NCBI RefSeq assembly: GCF_042681825.1
Contig: NZ_JBHUGH010000001.1
Coordinates: 1-64,000 of the forward strand
Direction of reading: 5' to 3'
From: Halodurantibacterium flavum
GTDB taxonomy: Bacteria > Pseudomonadota > Alphaproteobacteria > Rhodobacterales > Rhodobacteraceae
DNA: 64,000 nt
Shown here: positions 46,742 to 55,088 of the stretch, one piece after another
Position numbering within the stretch: position 1 is the stretch's first letter
Layout: every line of letters starts with the position of its first letter
Program-made: the position numbers and the translations under genes
Notes under the pieces: model-generated
The model's input: the letters and a program-made list of their open reading frames with translations, nothing else
Databases searched by the model: none
What the model was told of the DNA's origin: nothing

Positions 46742-48511
46742 TTATACCAAGGGCCGCGGGTTCGGCAGGTAATCCCGCCGGATCGCGTCCGCCGACCAAT
46801 AGGCAAGGCCCCCCACGATGCCCGTCGGGTTATACTGGATGTTCTGCGGAAACGCCCCTGCCCCCATGACAAAGACGTTGTGCACGTCCCAGGATTGCAG
46901 ATAGCGGTTGATCGCCGATGTGGCCGGGTCGTTCCCCATCACCGCGCCGCCCACGTTATGGGTGGTCTGGTAATCGGTCGTGTCGTAACTCGCGCCCTCC
47001 TCGCGGAAACTCGACGTCCAGCTTGTCGGGTTCATGGATTCCACGATCGGCTCGATCTGGCGGCGCATGAACTGGGTCATGGCGATCTCGTTCGGCTTCC
47101 AGTCGAAGGTCAGGCGCAGCAGGGGCCGCCCGTGCCGGTCGGTATAGGTCGGGTCGAGGTCCAGATAGGTATCGCGATAGGCCATGTTCGACCCGTGGCT
47201 GCCGATCCCCATCGAACGTCCATACCATTCGCCGATGCCCTGCTTCCATTCCGCGCCCCAGGTCTTCGTGCCCTCGGGCAGCGACATCGACCGGATCGGC
47301 TGGCCGTTGGTCTGGCTGTTCGAGATATAGCTGCCGCCGATGAACCCCTCGGCCGCAAAATCGATCTGGTTGATGGCGAAATCGTCGATCGCGACGCCAT
47401 TGCCGCCCGCCCCCACAAAGGGGTTGAACTCGATATCCCGGAAATAGAGCGAGGTGCTCCCCATCATCTGATAGGAATAGTTGCGGCCCGTCACGCCCTC
47501 TCCGCTCGCGGGGTCATAGGGCTGGCCGATGCCCGAGATCAGCATCAGATGCACATTGTGAAGCTGATAGGCCGCAAGGATCACCATGTCGGCGGGCTGG
47601 AACACCTCTTCCTGCGCCGCCTCGTCGAAATATGTGACGCCCGTCGCCGTCTGCCCGTCGGCGGCCAGTTCCACCCGCAGCACCTCGGCCCCGGTGCGAT
47701 AGCTGAAATTCGGCCGCCGCTTCAGCGCATCCAGAATGCAGGTCTGCGGCGATGACTTGGAGTAGTTCAGGCAGCCATAGCGTTCGCAGAAGCCGCAGAA
47801 ATTGCATGGTCCAAGCTGCATCCCGTAGGGGTTCACATAGGCCTGGCTCGCATTCGCCGCCGCCTGCACAAAAGGGTGATGGCCCATCGCCGCCGCGGCC
47901 TCGGCGAACATCCGGTTCGACAGCGTCGTGGGCAGGGGCGGCATCGGAAAGGGGTTCGCGCGCGGCGCCTCAAAGGGGTTGCCGCCCGGCTGGATCTCGC
48001 CGTTCAGGTTGCCCGCCTGCCCGGCGATGCCGCAGACCTTCTCGAACCGGTCCAGATAGGGCTCCAGTTCCTCATAGGTCACGCCCCAGTCCTGCAACTG
48101 CATGTCCTCGGGGATGATGTCGGCGCCGAACGTCTCCTCCACATAACTCCGCAGGCGCAGTTCCTCGGCCATCGGGCGCCAGTGCACGCCGTTCCAGTGG
48201 ATGCCCGCGCCCCCTACCCCATCGCCCAGAAGGAACGAGCCCTGCCGCCGATAGGGCAGCGCCACCCCTTGCGTGTTGTGCCGGATCGTCAGCGTCGATT
48301 GCCGCGTCTTCTGCATGAAGCCGAAGCGGATGCCGTATTTCAGTTCGTCCGCCACGTCGGGATAGCGGAATTCCGGCACGGTGTCGCGGTCGGGCCCGCG
48401 TTCGAGCGCCAGCACCTCCAGCCCCTCCTCGCACAATTCCATCCCCATGATCGACCCGGTCCAGCCGAGCCCCACGATCACCACGTCCTTTCTCGGGTCC
48501 TGACGCGCCAT
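46742..48511 (-). CDS. GMC-family flavin subunit of a gluconate/sorbitol dehydrogenase-type complex
   Basis: A 589-residue GMC oxidoreductase. The FAD fold is VVIVGLGWTGSIMGMELCEE (residues 10-29); GDGVGGAGIHWNGVHWRP follows. A cysteine cluster GPCNFCGFCERYGC (Cys 236, 239, 242, 247) matches the proposed iron-sulfur site of FAD-dependent glucose/gluconate dehydrogenases. The C-terminal catalytic region contains TTHNVGGAVMGNDPATSAIN with a His and Asn expected for the family. It oxidises a polyol, sugar or gluconate at the periplasmic face, passing electrons to the triheme cytochrome. It follows the small subunit gene by three bases. Confidence 0.94.
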   Translation of the reverse strand: MARQDPRKDVVIVGLGWTGSIMGMELCEEGLEVLALERGPDRDTVPEFRYPDVADELKYGIRFGFMQKTRQSTLTIRHNTQGVALPYRRQGSFLLGDGVGGAGIHWNGVHWRPMAEELRLRSYVEETFGADIIPEDMQLQDWGVTYEELEPYLDRFEKVCGIAGQAGNLNGEIQPGGNPFEAPRANPFPMPPLPTTLSNRMFAEAAAAMGHHPFVQAAANASQAYVNPYGMQLGPCNFCGFCERYGCLNYSKSSPQTCILDALKRRPNFSYRTGAEVLRVELAADGQTATGVTYFDEAAQEEVFQPADMVILAAYQLHNVHLMLISGIGQPYDPASGEGVTGRNYSYQMMGSTSLYFRDIEFNPFVGAGGNGVAIDDFAINQIDFAAEGFIGGSYISNSQTNGQPIRSMSLPEGTKTWGAEWKQGIGEWYGRSMGIGSHGSNMAYRDTYLDLDPTYTDRHGRPLLRLTFDWKPNEIAMTQFMRRQIEPIVESMNPTSWTSSFREEGASYDTTDYQTTHNVGGAVMGNDPATSAINRYLQSWDVHNVFVMGAGAFPQNIQYNPTGIVGGLAYWSADAIRRDYLPNPRPLV

Positions 48512-48514
48512 CGC

Positions 48515-49492
48515 TCAGGCCCTCTCGCCGGAAATCGAGACCGGCCCCAGCGGGTAGGGGATGTTGTCCTTGTCGACCCATTCGAGGAAACTCGCCCGCG
48601 CGCCCGGAAACCCGATATAGACCCATGATGCCATCTGGTGGTTTCCTCCGTATTGCGGATCGGCGAAATAGCCTTCCTTGGTGTTCTGAATCAGCATCGC
48701 AAAGAACTCGCGCAGCTCATTGGGCATGATCCGGGGGGCGGGCGGCGCGGCCTCCTCCTCGCCCTCCCCTGCCCCGGCTTCTCCTTCCCCGGCGTCCGTG
48801 GTCCCGGCTTCACCCTCCTCGCCCGCTTCGCCACCCTCGCCGCCATTGTCATCACCGCCCTCGGCCCCTTCGCCGCCCTGCCCCTCGGGCGAGGCCGCGG
48901 TTTCCCCCGTCGCCTCCTCGCCCTCACCGGCAGCGGGGCCGAGCGCCTCTTCCGCGCGTTCCGCATCGGCCTCCAGCGCCTCCAGCGCCGCGTCCTGCAG
49001 CTCGGGCGTAAGTTCCGCGAACCCCGCGCCATATTCCGCCACGCACCATTCATCGAACCGCGCGATGCCCGCGCGATAGATCTCGGCCGGGGTCAGGGGC
49101 GTCTGATACCCGAAGTCGGGATCGGCGTCCGGGTCATGCGGGCCTTCCATATACCATTCGGCGGCCTGCCCGAACGGCCCGGCCAGCTGCCGGTCGATGA
49201 AGACGGGCACCCGTGCCTCGATCGCGCCCGGCCCCTCGCCCTCGGACGGGATGATCCGCGCCACCGCCGCCAGCACGAAGGCCCATTCGGGCGCGGTCAG
49301 GAATTCCGGCTCATACTGCTCCAGCGGCGGGACATCCGCCTGCGCCCAGAGCGGCGCGGGCAGCGCCCCAAGCGCCATGCCCGCCGCACCCGCGCCCAGG
49401 AAACCGCGCCGCGTGGTCGAGATGGGGCCGGAATGCCCTGTCGTCGTCTGCCCTGTCATCGGGGATTTTTGTACATGATCTTCGGGGGTCAT
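48515..49492 (-). CDS. gluconate 2-dehydrogenase subunit 3-type protein with acidic insert
   Basis: A 325-residue small subunit with a twin-arginine signal (STTRRGFLGAGAAGMALGAL), by which it and the folded flavin subunit would be exported together. The N-terminal half has LTAPEWAFVLAAVARIIPSE and IDRQLAGPFGQAAEWYMEGP, the C-terminal half NELREFFAMLIQNTKEGYFA and YGGNHQMASWVYIGFPGARA, as in the Gluconate_2-dh3 family. Between them lies an unusual acidic, Gly/Glu/Ala-rich insert at residues 174-253. The start at 49492 has GGAGG upstream. It is the first gene of the dehydrogenase operon. Confidence 0.9.
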   Translation of the reverse strand: MTPEDHVQKSPMTGQTTTGHSGPISTTRRGFLGAGAAGMALGALPAPLWAQADVPPLEQYEPEFLTAPEWAFVLAAVARIIPSEGEGPGAIEARVPVFIDRQLAGPFGQAAEWYMEGPHDPDADPDFGYQTPLTPAEIYRAGIARFDEWCVAEYGAGFAELTPELQDAALEALEADAERAEEALGPAAGEGEEATGETAASPEGQGGEGAEGGDDNGGEGGEAGEEGEAGTTDAGEGEAGAGEGEEEAAPPAPRIMPNELREFFAMLIQNTKEGYFADPQYGGNHQMASWVYIGFPGARASFLEWVDKDNIPYPLGPVSISGERA

Positions 49493-49771
49493 CCGTGTCC
49501 TCCGGTTGGCGAAATGGCTGCCGGGGACCGTGGGCGTGCAACCGCCGGCTGTTACGGTCCTTTGGCCCAACCCCTTCTTCCGCCAAGGGTTCCCCGAAAA
49601 CTCCCGAAACCGTGAGGCCCCGCAGCCTTTCCCCGGGCCGCGCCTCATGCCGCAGCGCAGCATCTGCACTGGGCGCATGGCGGGCCTTCCCCGGCGTCAT
49701 TTGTTCTGCGGTGCAGAAAAACCTATCATCGCGCCAAGCCGAGCTTGAATTTTCGCAAAAGGATTATCGCC

Positions 49772-49978
49772 ATGGCCACGTTTGCCGCCCACCGCACGGA
49801 TGACCTCCCCGCCCCGGTTTCCGGATTTCTGCGCGCGACCTTCCACCTTCTCTCGGCCTCCATCGCCGCCGCGCATGAGGCCGAGGAACTGATCGCTTCC
49901 AGCGACCGCACCCTGGCCCAACGTGGCCTCGACCGCAGCGCGATCGGCCCCTACCTGGTCCGCAAGCACTTCGCCTGA
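49772..49978 (+). CDS. small hypothetical protein
   Basis: A 68-residue protein beginning MATFAAHRTDDLPAPVSGFL, with an AAAGGA ribosome site nine bases upstream. The middle is a helix rich in Ala (FLRATFHLLSASIAAAHEAE) and the end is basic (YLVRKHFA). The layout recalls small alphaproteobacterial YjiS/DUF1127-like proteins, but the characteristic Arg-rich motif is not seen. I do not assign a function. Confidence 0.6.
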   Translation: MATFAAHRTDDLPAPVSGFLRATFHLLSASIAAAHEAEELIASSDRTLAQRGLDRSAIGPYLVRKHFA

Positions 49979-50215
49979 ACGTTCCCGGCGGGACCTGCGG
50001 CATTGCGCAGCCTGAACCCGCGGCCGGAACAACCGCCGTGGTTCAGGGCCATATATCACGGCGCCAACTCCCTTCGATGCACCTTCCTCAGGTGCGGCCT
50101 TTTCCCATAACAGCCGTCTCGTGCTGCCGGTGGTCCGGACCGTCGCAGCAGCCATCCCCGGCGATCTTCCAGATGGCCGGCCCGGTTCCGCCACGGGATA
50201 GCCCCCGGGCGCAGA

Positions 50216-50989
50216 TCAGGGGCAGACGCTCAGCCGTCTTATCGTCCCGTCCTCGCGCTGCACCGCGGTCAGCAGCCGCGTCAGATGGTGGGTGGTCACG
50301 AAACTCGCGTGAAAGCGCGACGGCGCCTGCAGCACCAGATGCCCGCCCTCGGCCGGCCCCTCGGGCACCAGCGCGCGGAACCATGTCCGGGCCAGCGCCG
50401 GATCTTCCCCAGACAGCTGCCGCAGCGCCCGGTCCCAGACGCCCACCGGCCCGTCCGCGGTCTCCCCTTCGCCGGTATCCTCCGCCCCGGCCCCTGCGCC
50501 GACATCCGTGTGGCGCGGCTCGAAACGGACCACATTCGCCCCCTGCCCCGCCGCCGTGTCTCCGGCCGGTTCGCTCATCCGCGTGACATAATCCGGCCCG
50601 ACCGCCGCCCAGTCGTCCCGCGTTCCCGCCAGGATCGCCGCGAGGTCGAGCCCATGCACCGCGACCCGGCCCCGCTGCGCGGCGCGTTTCTGCACCAGCC
50701 AGCCCATGGCCCGCAGCCGCGCCACCTCACGCTTGACGGTGCGTTCATCGACCCCCCACAGCGCCGCCATCTCGCGCTGGCCGACCGCGATCTCGTCGCC
50801 CTGCCAGTTGTAGCGGGCGACAATCAGCGTAATCAGCCGCAGGGCCAGACGCTGCCGGTGCTTGTCGCCGTGACAGCCATGCACCCCAAGCGCGGTGATC
50901 AGGTCGTATTTGCGTGCGGCAGCCTGCCGTCCCACGGGCCGTACGCCCGTCACGGTCGGGGGCATCATGCCTGATCCGGCCACCTTCAT
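50216..50989 (-). CDS. DnaA-like plasmid replication initiator
   Basis: A 257-residue protein of the DnaA-like initiator type known from Rhodobacteraceae extrachromosomal replicons. The N-terminal part is a winged helix (ALRLITLIVARYNWQGDEIA, AALWGVDERTVKREVARLRA, MGWLVQKRAAQRGRVAVHG). The C-terminal 80 residues resemble DnaA domain I: VWDRALRQLSGEDPALARTW, FRALVPEGPAEGGHLVLQAP and SRFHASFVTTHHLTRLLTAV. No AAA+ ATPase domain is present. AGGAG lies eight bases before the start. Divergent parA/parB and repeated elements in the gap define a replication-partition module. It would open the plasmid origin and recruit helicase. Confidence 0.85.
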   Translation of the reverse strand: MKVAGSGMMPPTVTGVRPVGRQAAARKYDLITALGVHGCHGDKHRQRLALRLITLIVARYNWQGDEIAVGQREMAALWGVDERTVKREVARLRAMGWLVQKRAAQRGRVAVHGLDLAAILAGTRDDWAAVGPDYVTRMSEPAGDTAAGQGANVVRFEPRHTDVGAGAGAEDTGEGETADGPVGVWDRALRQLSGEDPALARTWFRALVPEGPAEGGHLVLQAPSRFHASFVTTHHLTRLLTAVQREDGTIRRLSVCP

Positions 50990-51210
50990 CCCATCGCTCC
51001 TGTCCCGCGGCGCAGTCCCGTTTGCCGGGCTCGGGCCGTCATCGCTCTGCCTCGGGCGGGGTCATGTCCCGGACGTTCCGGGCGGGGTGTCCTGCAAATC
51101 CGCATCCACCCCGCCCGGTCTGCCCGTAGAAAGCCGTGCGGAGCGTCGGGTCGCTGACCCTTCCCCGAACCGGCCACCGGTGTTTCCCGGCGTTTTTCCC
51201 GCTCTCTGGC

Positions 51211-51241
51211 TGATTAGCGTCCAGATACACGATTCTGTCAA
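51211..51241 (-). promoter_or_regulatory. possible promoter of the replication initiator gene
   Basis: On the minus strand TTGACA (51241-51236) is followed by TAATCA (51216-51211) after 19 bases, two bases longer than ideal. It would direct transcription toward the initiator gene, leaving a leader of about 200 bases. Confidence 0.35.
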
Positions 51242-51327
51242 CCCCGAGGCATCAGCGGGGCTTTGGGCAGGTGCTCGCGGCCCCTTCCCGATACCTTTTT
51301 TCAGATCGAAAAATGGGTTCTCAGGTA

Positions 51328-51409
51328 TTGGGGGACATATTGAGTGTCACCCGAAAGGGCCTTGATGTCCCCCCAAGCAGATGCGGGCCGGCGCGTCTGT
51401 CCCCCCAAG
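51328..51409. repeat. iteron-like repeats in the putative origin
   Basis: TGTCCCCCCAAG occurs at 51366-51377 and again, identical, at 51398-51409, 32 bases apart. A shorter inverted copy TTGGGGGACA is at 51328-51337. They lie between the DnaA-like initiator gene and parA and are candidate initiator-binding sites of oriV. Function is inferred from position. Confidence 0.5.
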
Positions 51410-51475
51410 ATATCGCGGCTCGCCGCGGGGACCTGCCCGAATCGCCCCCGGGCCGTCGCTTCCCCGGACCTCTCG

Positions 51476-51493
51476 ATTTCCCCGCGGGGAAAT
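51476..51493. repeat. partition-site-like palindrome, copy 1
   Basis: ATTTCCCCGCGGGGAAAT, a perfect 18-bp palindrome upstream of parA. The same element recurs six more times through the parAB region, so it is the likely ParB-binding centromere (parS). Confidence 0.8.
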
Positions 51494-51523
51494 CCCTGTT
51501 TCCCTTGGGCGCAACGCGATCCG

Positions 51524-51541
51524 ATTTCCCCGCGGGGAAAT
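51524..51541. repeat. partition-site-like palindrome, copy 2
   Basis: A second perfect copy, 48 bases after copy 1 and 83 bases before the parA start. Its position could also let ParB or ParA repress the parAB promoter. Confidence 0.8.
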
Positions 51542-51624
51542 CAGAACCAAGAATATCGCGGATTGCGCCAAACGCAAGTTCGGCGTATTTTCGGTTTCAA
51601 CGCTGAATAACGATGAGGCAGTGA

Positions 51625-52935
51625 ATGTATTCCCACCGCGACCTGCAGACGCTGCGGGACACCTCGCTCAAGATGCAGGGCTGGATCCGCAAGCAGACCT
51701 TCTCGCCGCAGATGGAAAAGACCCTGCGGCGCTTTTCCTCGTGGGAGGTGGCCGAGCTCATCTTCCGCGTCAACCAGTCCACCTTTCGCGGGCGGCTGAT
51801 GGCGGACCCGTCCCTTCCCGATGGCGAGGTCGAGGAGGACGGCCGCCAGCGCTGGTTCAGCCTCGAAGAGATCAACGAGATGCGCCGCAAGATGAAGGTG
51901 AACCGCAAGGGTCTCCTGCCGCACCGCCCGGCGGGCAAGCGGGCGATCCGGGCGGCCATCGCCAACTTCAAGGGCGGCGCGGGCAAGTCGACCGTCGCGC
52001 TCCACTTTGCCCATGCGGCGGCGCTCGACGGCTACCGGGTGCTCTGCATCGACTTCGACCCACAGGCGACGCTCAGCCATTCCATGGGCCTCACGGATGT
52101 GAATGAGGAACATACCGTCTGGGGCATCATGGCCCGCGACCTCGTGCGCGAGACCGACCGCATGAACCGCGCGGCGCAAGGCGCGGAAAGCGGAGCCGCC
52201 CTGCCCCGCCGCAAGCTGCCGGCCCAGATCACCGATATGGGGCTTGGCGACCTGCGCGCGATGGACTTCATCAAGCCGACCTGCTGGCCCACCATCGATC
52301 TCGTGCCAAGCTGCGCCAATGCGGCCTTTGTCGAATTCGCCTCGGCCCAGTATCGCCATATCAACCCGGACTGGTCGTTCTTTGCCGCCGTGTCGCGCTG
52401 GCTCGACCAGCTGCCCGACGACGCCTATGACATCATCCTCTTCGACTGCCCGCCCGCGATCGGCTATCAGTCGATGAATGCGGTCTTTGCGGCGGATGTG
52501 CTCTATATCCCCTCGGGGCCCGGCTACTGGGAATATGACAGCACCACCTCCTTCATCGGCCAGCTGGCCGAAGCGCTCGAAGATCTCGGCGCCGGGTTCG
52601 AGGGGACTTTCCCCGCGGGGAAGATGCGCCTGCCCAAGGCCTTTCTCGACATCCGCTTCCTGCTGACCCGGTATGAACCCGGCAACGACCTGCACCGCGC
52701 GATGTTCGACGCCTTCCGCAAGGTCTTCGGCGACCGGGTGACCGACAACCCGATCGAGCATACCCGCGCGGTCGAACAGTCGGGCCGGTTCCTGAGCTCG
52801 GTCTACGAGATCGACTATCGCGACATGACGCGCGAGACCTGGCGCCGCGCGCGCACCACATTCGACAATGCCTATGGCGAGTTCCGCACCAATCTCTGCG
52901 CCGCCTGGGACCGGCTTGAGGAGACCGAGGCATGA
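51625..52935 (+). CDS. parA: ParA-type plasmid partition ATPase
   Basis: A 436-residue partition ATPase of the long (type Ia) form. The N-terminal about 100 residues contain a MerR-like helix-turn-helix region (SSWEVAELIFRVNQSTFRGR) for autoregulatory DNA binding. The deviant Walker A KGGAGKST is at residues 116-123, followed by VLCIDFDPQATLSHSMG and ILFDCPPAIGYQSMNAVFAA. It drives plasmid segregation together with ParB. Its stop overlaps the parB start as ATGA. A copy of the palindromic element lies in its own coding sequence (52607-52624), encoding TFPAGK around residue 330. Confidence 0.93.
   Translation: MYSHRDLQTLRDTSLKMQGWIRKQTFSPQMEKTLRRFSSWEVAELIFRVNQSTFRGRLMADPSLPDGEVEEDGRQRWFSLEEINEMRRKMKVNRKGLLPHRPAGKRAIRAAIANFKGGAGKSTVALHFAHAAALDGYRVLCIDFDPQATLSHSMGLTDVNEEHTVWGIMARDLVRETDRMNRAAQGAESGAALPRRKLPAQITDMGLGDLRAMDFIKPTCWPTIDLVPSCANAAFVEFASAQYRHINPDWSFFAAVSRWLDQLPDDAYDIILFDCPPAIGYQSMNAVFAADVLYIPSGPGYWEYDSTTSFIGQLAEALEDLGAGFEGTFPAGKMRLPKAFLDIRFLLTRYEPGNDLHRAMFDAFRKVFGDRVTDNPIEHTRAVEQSGRFLSSVYEIDYRDMTRETWRRARTTFDNAYGEFRTNLCAAWDRLEETEA
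52609..52622. repeat. partition-site-like palindrome core inside parA
   Basis: TTCCCCGCGGGGAA is the 14-bp core of the palindrome, with the outermost bases changed (CTTT...AAGA). It lies in frame in parA and its codons give FPAGK, so the site is constrained by coding. Confidence 0.65.
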
Positions 52936-54083
52936 GCAAGAAACGCCGCATTTTCGACATTGAGCTGCCGGACGATCTGCCCGAAGACCTGCCGGTGGAT
53001 CCGCCCGAGGAAGGGCCGGCGTCCGCGGCCGCCGAGGATGAGATGCCGCCGCTGGAGACCAAATCGGCCTTTGGGCGGCGCGGCCCCATGGCGACCGCCA
53101 TCGGCGAGAATGCCGATGCCCTGCGCCGGCGCCGGTTGCAGGAATCCGCGATCCGCGAGGAGAACGACGCGCTCGCCCATGAATTCGTCCGGCTCAAGAA
53201 ACTCGGCCTTATTACCGACCTGATCCCGATCGACGCTGTGCAGACGAACAAGCTGATCCGTGACCGTTCGCGCCGGCTTGATCTGGAACTGGATGACCTC
53301 AAGGCCTCGATCCTGGCGGTCGGCCTCTCGAACCCGATCCGGGTCGAGCAGGTGGCGCCGGGGGTCTATGAGCTTGTGCAGGGCTGGCGCCGGCTGAACG
53401 CCTATCGCGAATTGCTGGTGGAGACGAAAGACCCGCGCTTTGCCCATATTCCCGCCGGCCTGATGCCCAAGGGCGAGGCGCTCGACGATCTCTATCGCCG
53501 GATGGTCGATGAGAACATGGTCCGCAAGGATATCTCCTGGGCGGAGATGGCGAACCTTGCCCGCGCCTATGCGGGGGATGAGGCGACGGGCTGCCCTGAT
53601 CTCGACACGGCGGTGAACCTGCTGTTCGCGACCGCCTCGCCGCAGAAGCGGAGCTATATCCGCCGGTTCGCCTTTCTGATGCAGCAGCTGGAAAAGGTGC
53701 TGGAACACCCCGAGCAGATCCCGCGCGCCCTGGGGCTGGAGGTCGCGCACCGGCTGGAAAGCGAACCCGGGACGACGCGGGACCTTGTGAACGCGCTGCA
53801 GGCGGCGGGCCGTCACAGTGCCGAGGAAGAGGTCGCGATCCTGCGCGAGTTCGTCAAGTCGCCCGCGGCGATTTCCCCGCGGGGAAATCGGGGCAGGGGG
53901 CGTCCGGCCAAACGGGGCAAGACGACGCTGCGCCTGCCGGTCGCGCTTGGCGAGGTGAAATGCACCGCCTCGGACGGCAAGGTCGAGTTGCAATATGCGC
54001 GCGACTTTTCGTCGATCGAGCGGGAGCGGCTGGAAGCGGCCATTGAGGCCTTCTTTGCCGCCCTGGAAGGCAAGGGCGCGTGA
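52932..54083 (+). CDS. parB: ParB-type partition protein
   Basis: A 383-residue centromere-binding protein. After an acidic N-terminus comes the ParB/Sulfiredoxin-like domain (DLELDDLKASILAVGLSNPI, RVEQVAPGVYELVQGWRRLN, MVDENMVRKDISWAEMANLA), then a helix-turn-helix-containing helical region (YIRRFAFLMQQLEKVLEH). The C-terminus holds a basic linker encoded partly by a perfect copy of the palindrome (residues 314-319, ISPRGN) and a final charged helix. It would bind the palindromes and stimulate ParA. The ATGA overlap with parA couples their translation. Confidence 0.92.
   Translation: MSKKRRIFDIELPDDLPEDLPVDPPEEGPASAAAEDEMPPLETKSAFGRRGPMATAIGENADALRRRRLQESAIREENDALAHEFVRLKKLGLITDLIPIDAVQTNKLIRDRSRRLDLELDDLKASILAVGLSNPIRVEQVAPGVYELVQGWRRLNAYRELLVETKDPRFAHIPAGLMPKGEALDDLYRRMVDENMVRKDISWAEMANLARAYAGDEATGCPDLDTAVNLLFATASPQKRSYIRRFAFLMQQLEKVLEHPEQIPRALGLEVAHRLESEPGTTRDLVNALQAAGRHSAEEEVAILREFVKSPAAISPRGNRGRGRPAKRGKTTLRLPVALGEVKCTASDGKVELQYARDFSSIERERLEAAIEAFFAALEGKGA
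53871..53888. repeat. partition-site-like palindrome inside parB
   Basis: A perfect 18-bp copy within the parB coding sequence, in a linker rich in Gly and Arg, where insertion would be tolerated. Confidence 0.8.
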
Positions 54084-54090
54084 GCCCCCG

Positions 54091-54108
54091 ATTTCCCCGC
54101 GGGGAAAT
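54091..54108. repeat. partition-site-like palindrome, downstream copy
   Basis: A perfect 18-bp copy eight bases after the parB stop. Confidence 0.8.
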
Positions 54109-54123
54109 CGCGTTGGGGTGGGC

Positions 54124-54141
54124 ATTTCCCCGCGGGGAAAT
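54124..54141. repeat. partition-site-like palindrome, second downstream copy
   Basis: A perfect copy, 33 bases from the previous one centre to centre, about three helical turns. Confidence 0.8.
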
Positions 54142-54159
54142 CCGGGGCGTGGCATGCCG

Positions 54160-54177
54160 TTTTCCCGGTGGGGAAAT
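54160..54177. repeat. degenerate partition-site-like palindrome
   Basis: TTTTCCCGGTGGGGAAAT differs from the consensus at three positions. It is 36 bases from the previous copy, so three copies form a regular downstream cluster. Confidence 0.6.
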
Positions 54178-54259
54178 GCGGGTGCATGCCGGCGATTGAT
54201 GTAAAATGCACTCCCCGGGCCGGGGGCTGAGTTCCGCTAGTATTGGGCTCCCTAGGTGC

Positions 54260-54285
54260 TGCGCAAAATGGCCTCATTTTGCGCA
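54260..54285. repeat. 11-bp inverted repeat downstream of parAB
   Basis: TGCGCAAAATG and CATTTTGCGCA are perfect 11-bp inverted arms separated by GCCT. It lies in the 396-base gap between parB and the small lipoprotein gene; nothing else recognisable is in that gap besides the palindromes. It could be a terminator stem, an operator or a recombination-type site, the 11-bp arms recalling XerCD sites although the 4-bp spacer is short for that. Confidence 0.6.
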
Positions 54286-54479
54286 TAACGTGTGCCGGGA
54301 GCAAGCTTTATGCGAGGTCCGATGCGGGCCAATGTCTGCCGCTGCCGTCGCAGGTCCCGGGTCCCGGGGCTGGGGGCGGTGCAGGCCATGGGCATGGCGG
54401 CCCCATCGCGCTATGGTCCGCGAACCGGTCCCCGGTGGCGCGACATTCGGGGGCGGACCCAATGATGAGAGGTGCCTCA

Positions 54480-54806
54480 ATGACCCCCGGAACCCCAACG
54501 ATCCTGCTGCTGGCCGGCGCGCTTGCCGGAATGCTTGGCGCATGTGCGGCACCGCCGATGGCCCCGACAGGTGCGTCCACCGGGGCGCCGACAGAAGCGC
54601 CGACCGACGTGGGGCGGGATCCCGATGCACGCCCGCAGGACGAGGTGCCCGAACAGCGGCGGTTGCCGGATGGCGGCCGGGAATACCGTTTCTCCAATGG
54701 CTGCGTCGTCGTGCTGGAACCCGAGCGGGCCGTGCTGCGAGACGAAGCTGCGGTGTGCGAACTTTACCAGCGGGATATCGCGCTGCTCTATGCCTCGGCC
54801 GATTGA
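54480..54806 (+). CDS. small lipoprotein, unknown function
   Basis: A 108-residue protein with a lipoprotein signal (PTILLLAGALAGMLGACAAP, lipobox LGAC). A Thr/Pro/Ala-rich linker (MAPTGASTGAPTEAPTDVGR) leads to a short domain EYRFSNGCVVVLEPERAVLR with Cys residues that may pair. GAGAGG precedes the ATG at 54480. It lies beyond the partition module and shows no known family. It might be an outer-membrane surface or stress lipoprotein. Confidence 0.65.
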   Translation: MTPGTPTILLLAGALAGMLGACAAPPMAPTGASTGAPTEAPTDVGRDPDARPQDEVPEQRRLPDGGREYRFSNGCVVVLEPERAVLRDEAAVCELYQRDIALLYASAD

Positions 54807-55088
54807 GGGCAGAAGGGCAGGGGGGAGGAGGCGGGGCAGGGGCCGTCCGCCGGTGCGGGTCATTCGCCTCTCGTCGGGCGGGGCGGACCATCGCCCGAGT
54901 GCTTTCGGAACCTTCAACAGCCGGTTTGTCGCCGTGCCGTCCGGACCGGATCAGACGTCACCGCACGCCCGGTTGGGCCCGGTGCCGGGAAAGCCGGTGA
55001 GCGGGCGGGCCACGCCGATCACGATCCTCTCCCGGGATCTGATGCGCCGTGACCCGATCATTCACAGACCTGAGGCCGAGATCCCGGT

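Noticed and set aside
51541..52761. Minus-strand open frame of 406 codons over parA
   Set aside because: parA has Walker motifs on the plus strand; the antisense frame has none.
51476..54177. Repeats considered as a CRISPR array
   Set aside because: The units are short palindromes with irregular spacing, lie partly in coding sequence, have no unique-length spacers and no cas genes nearby.
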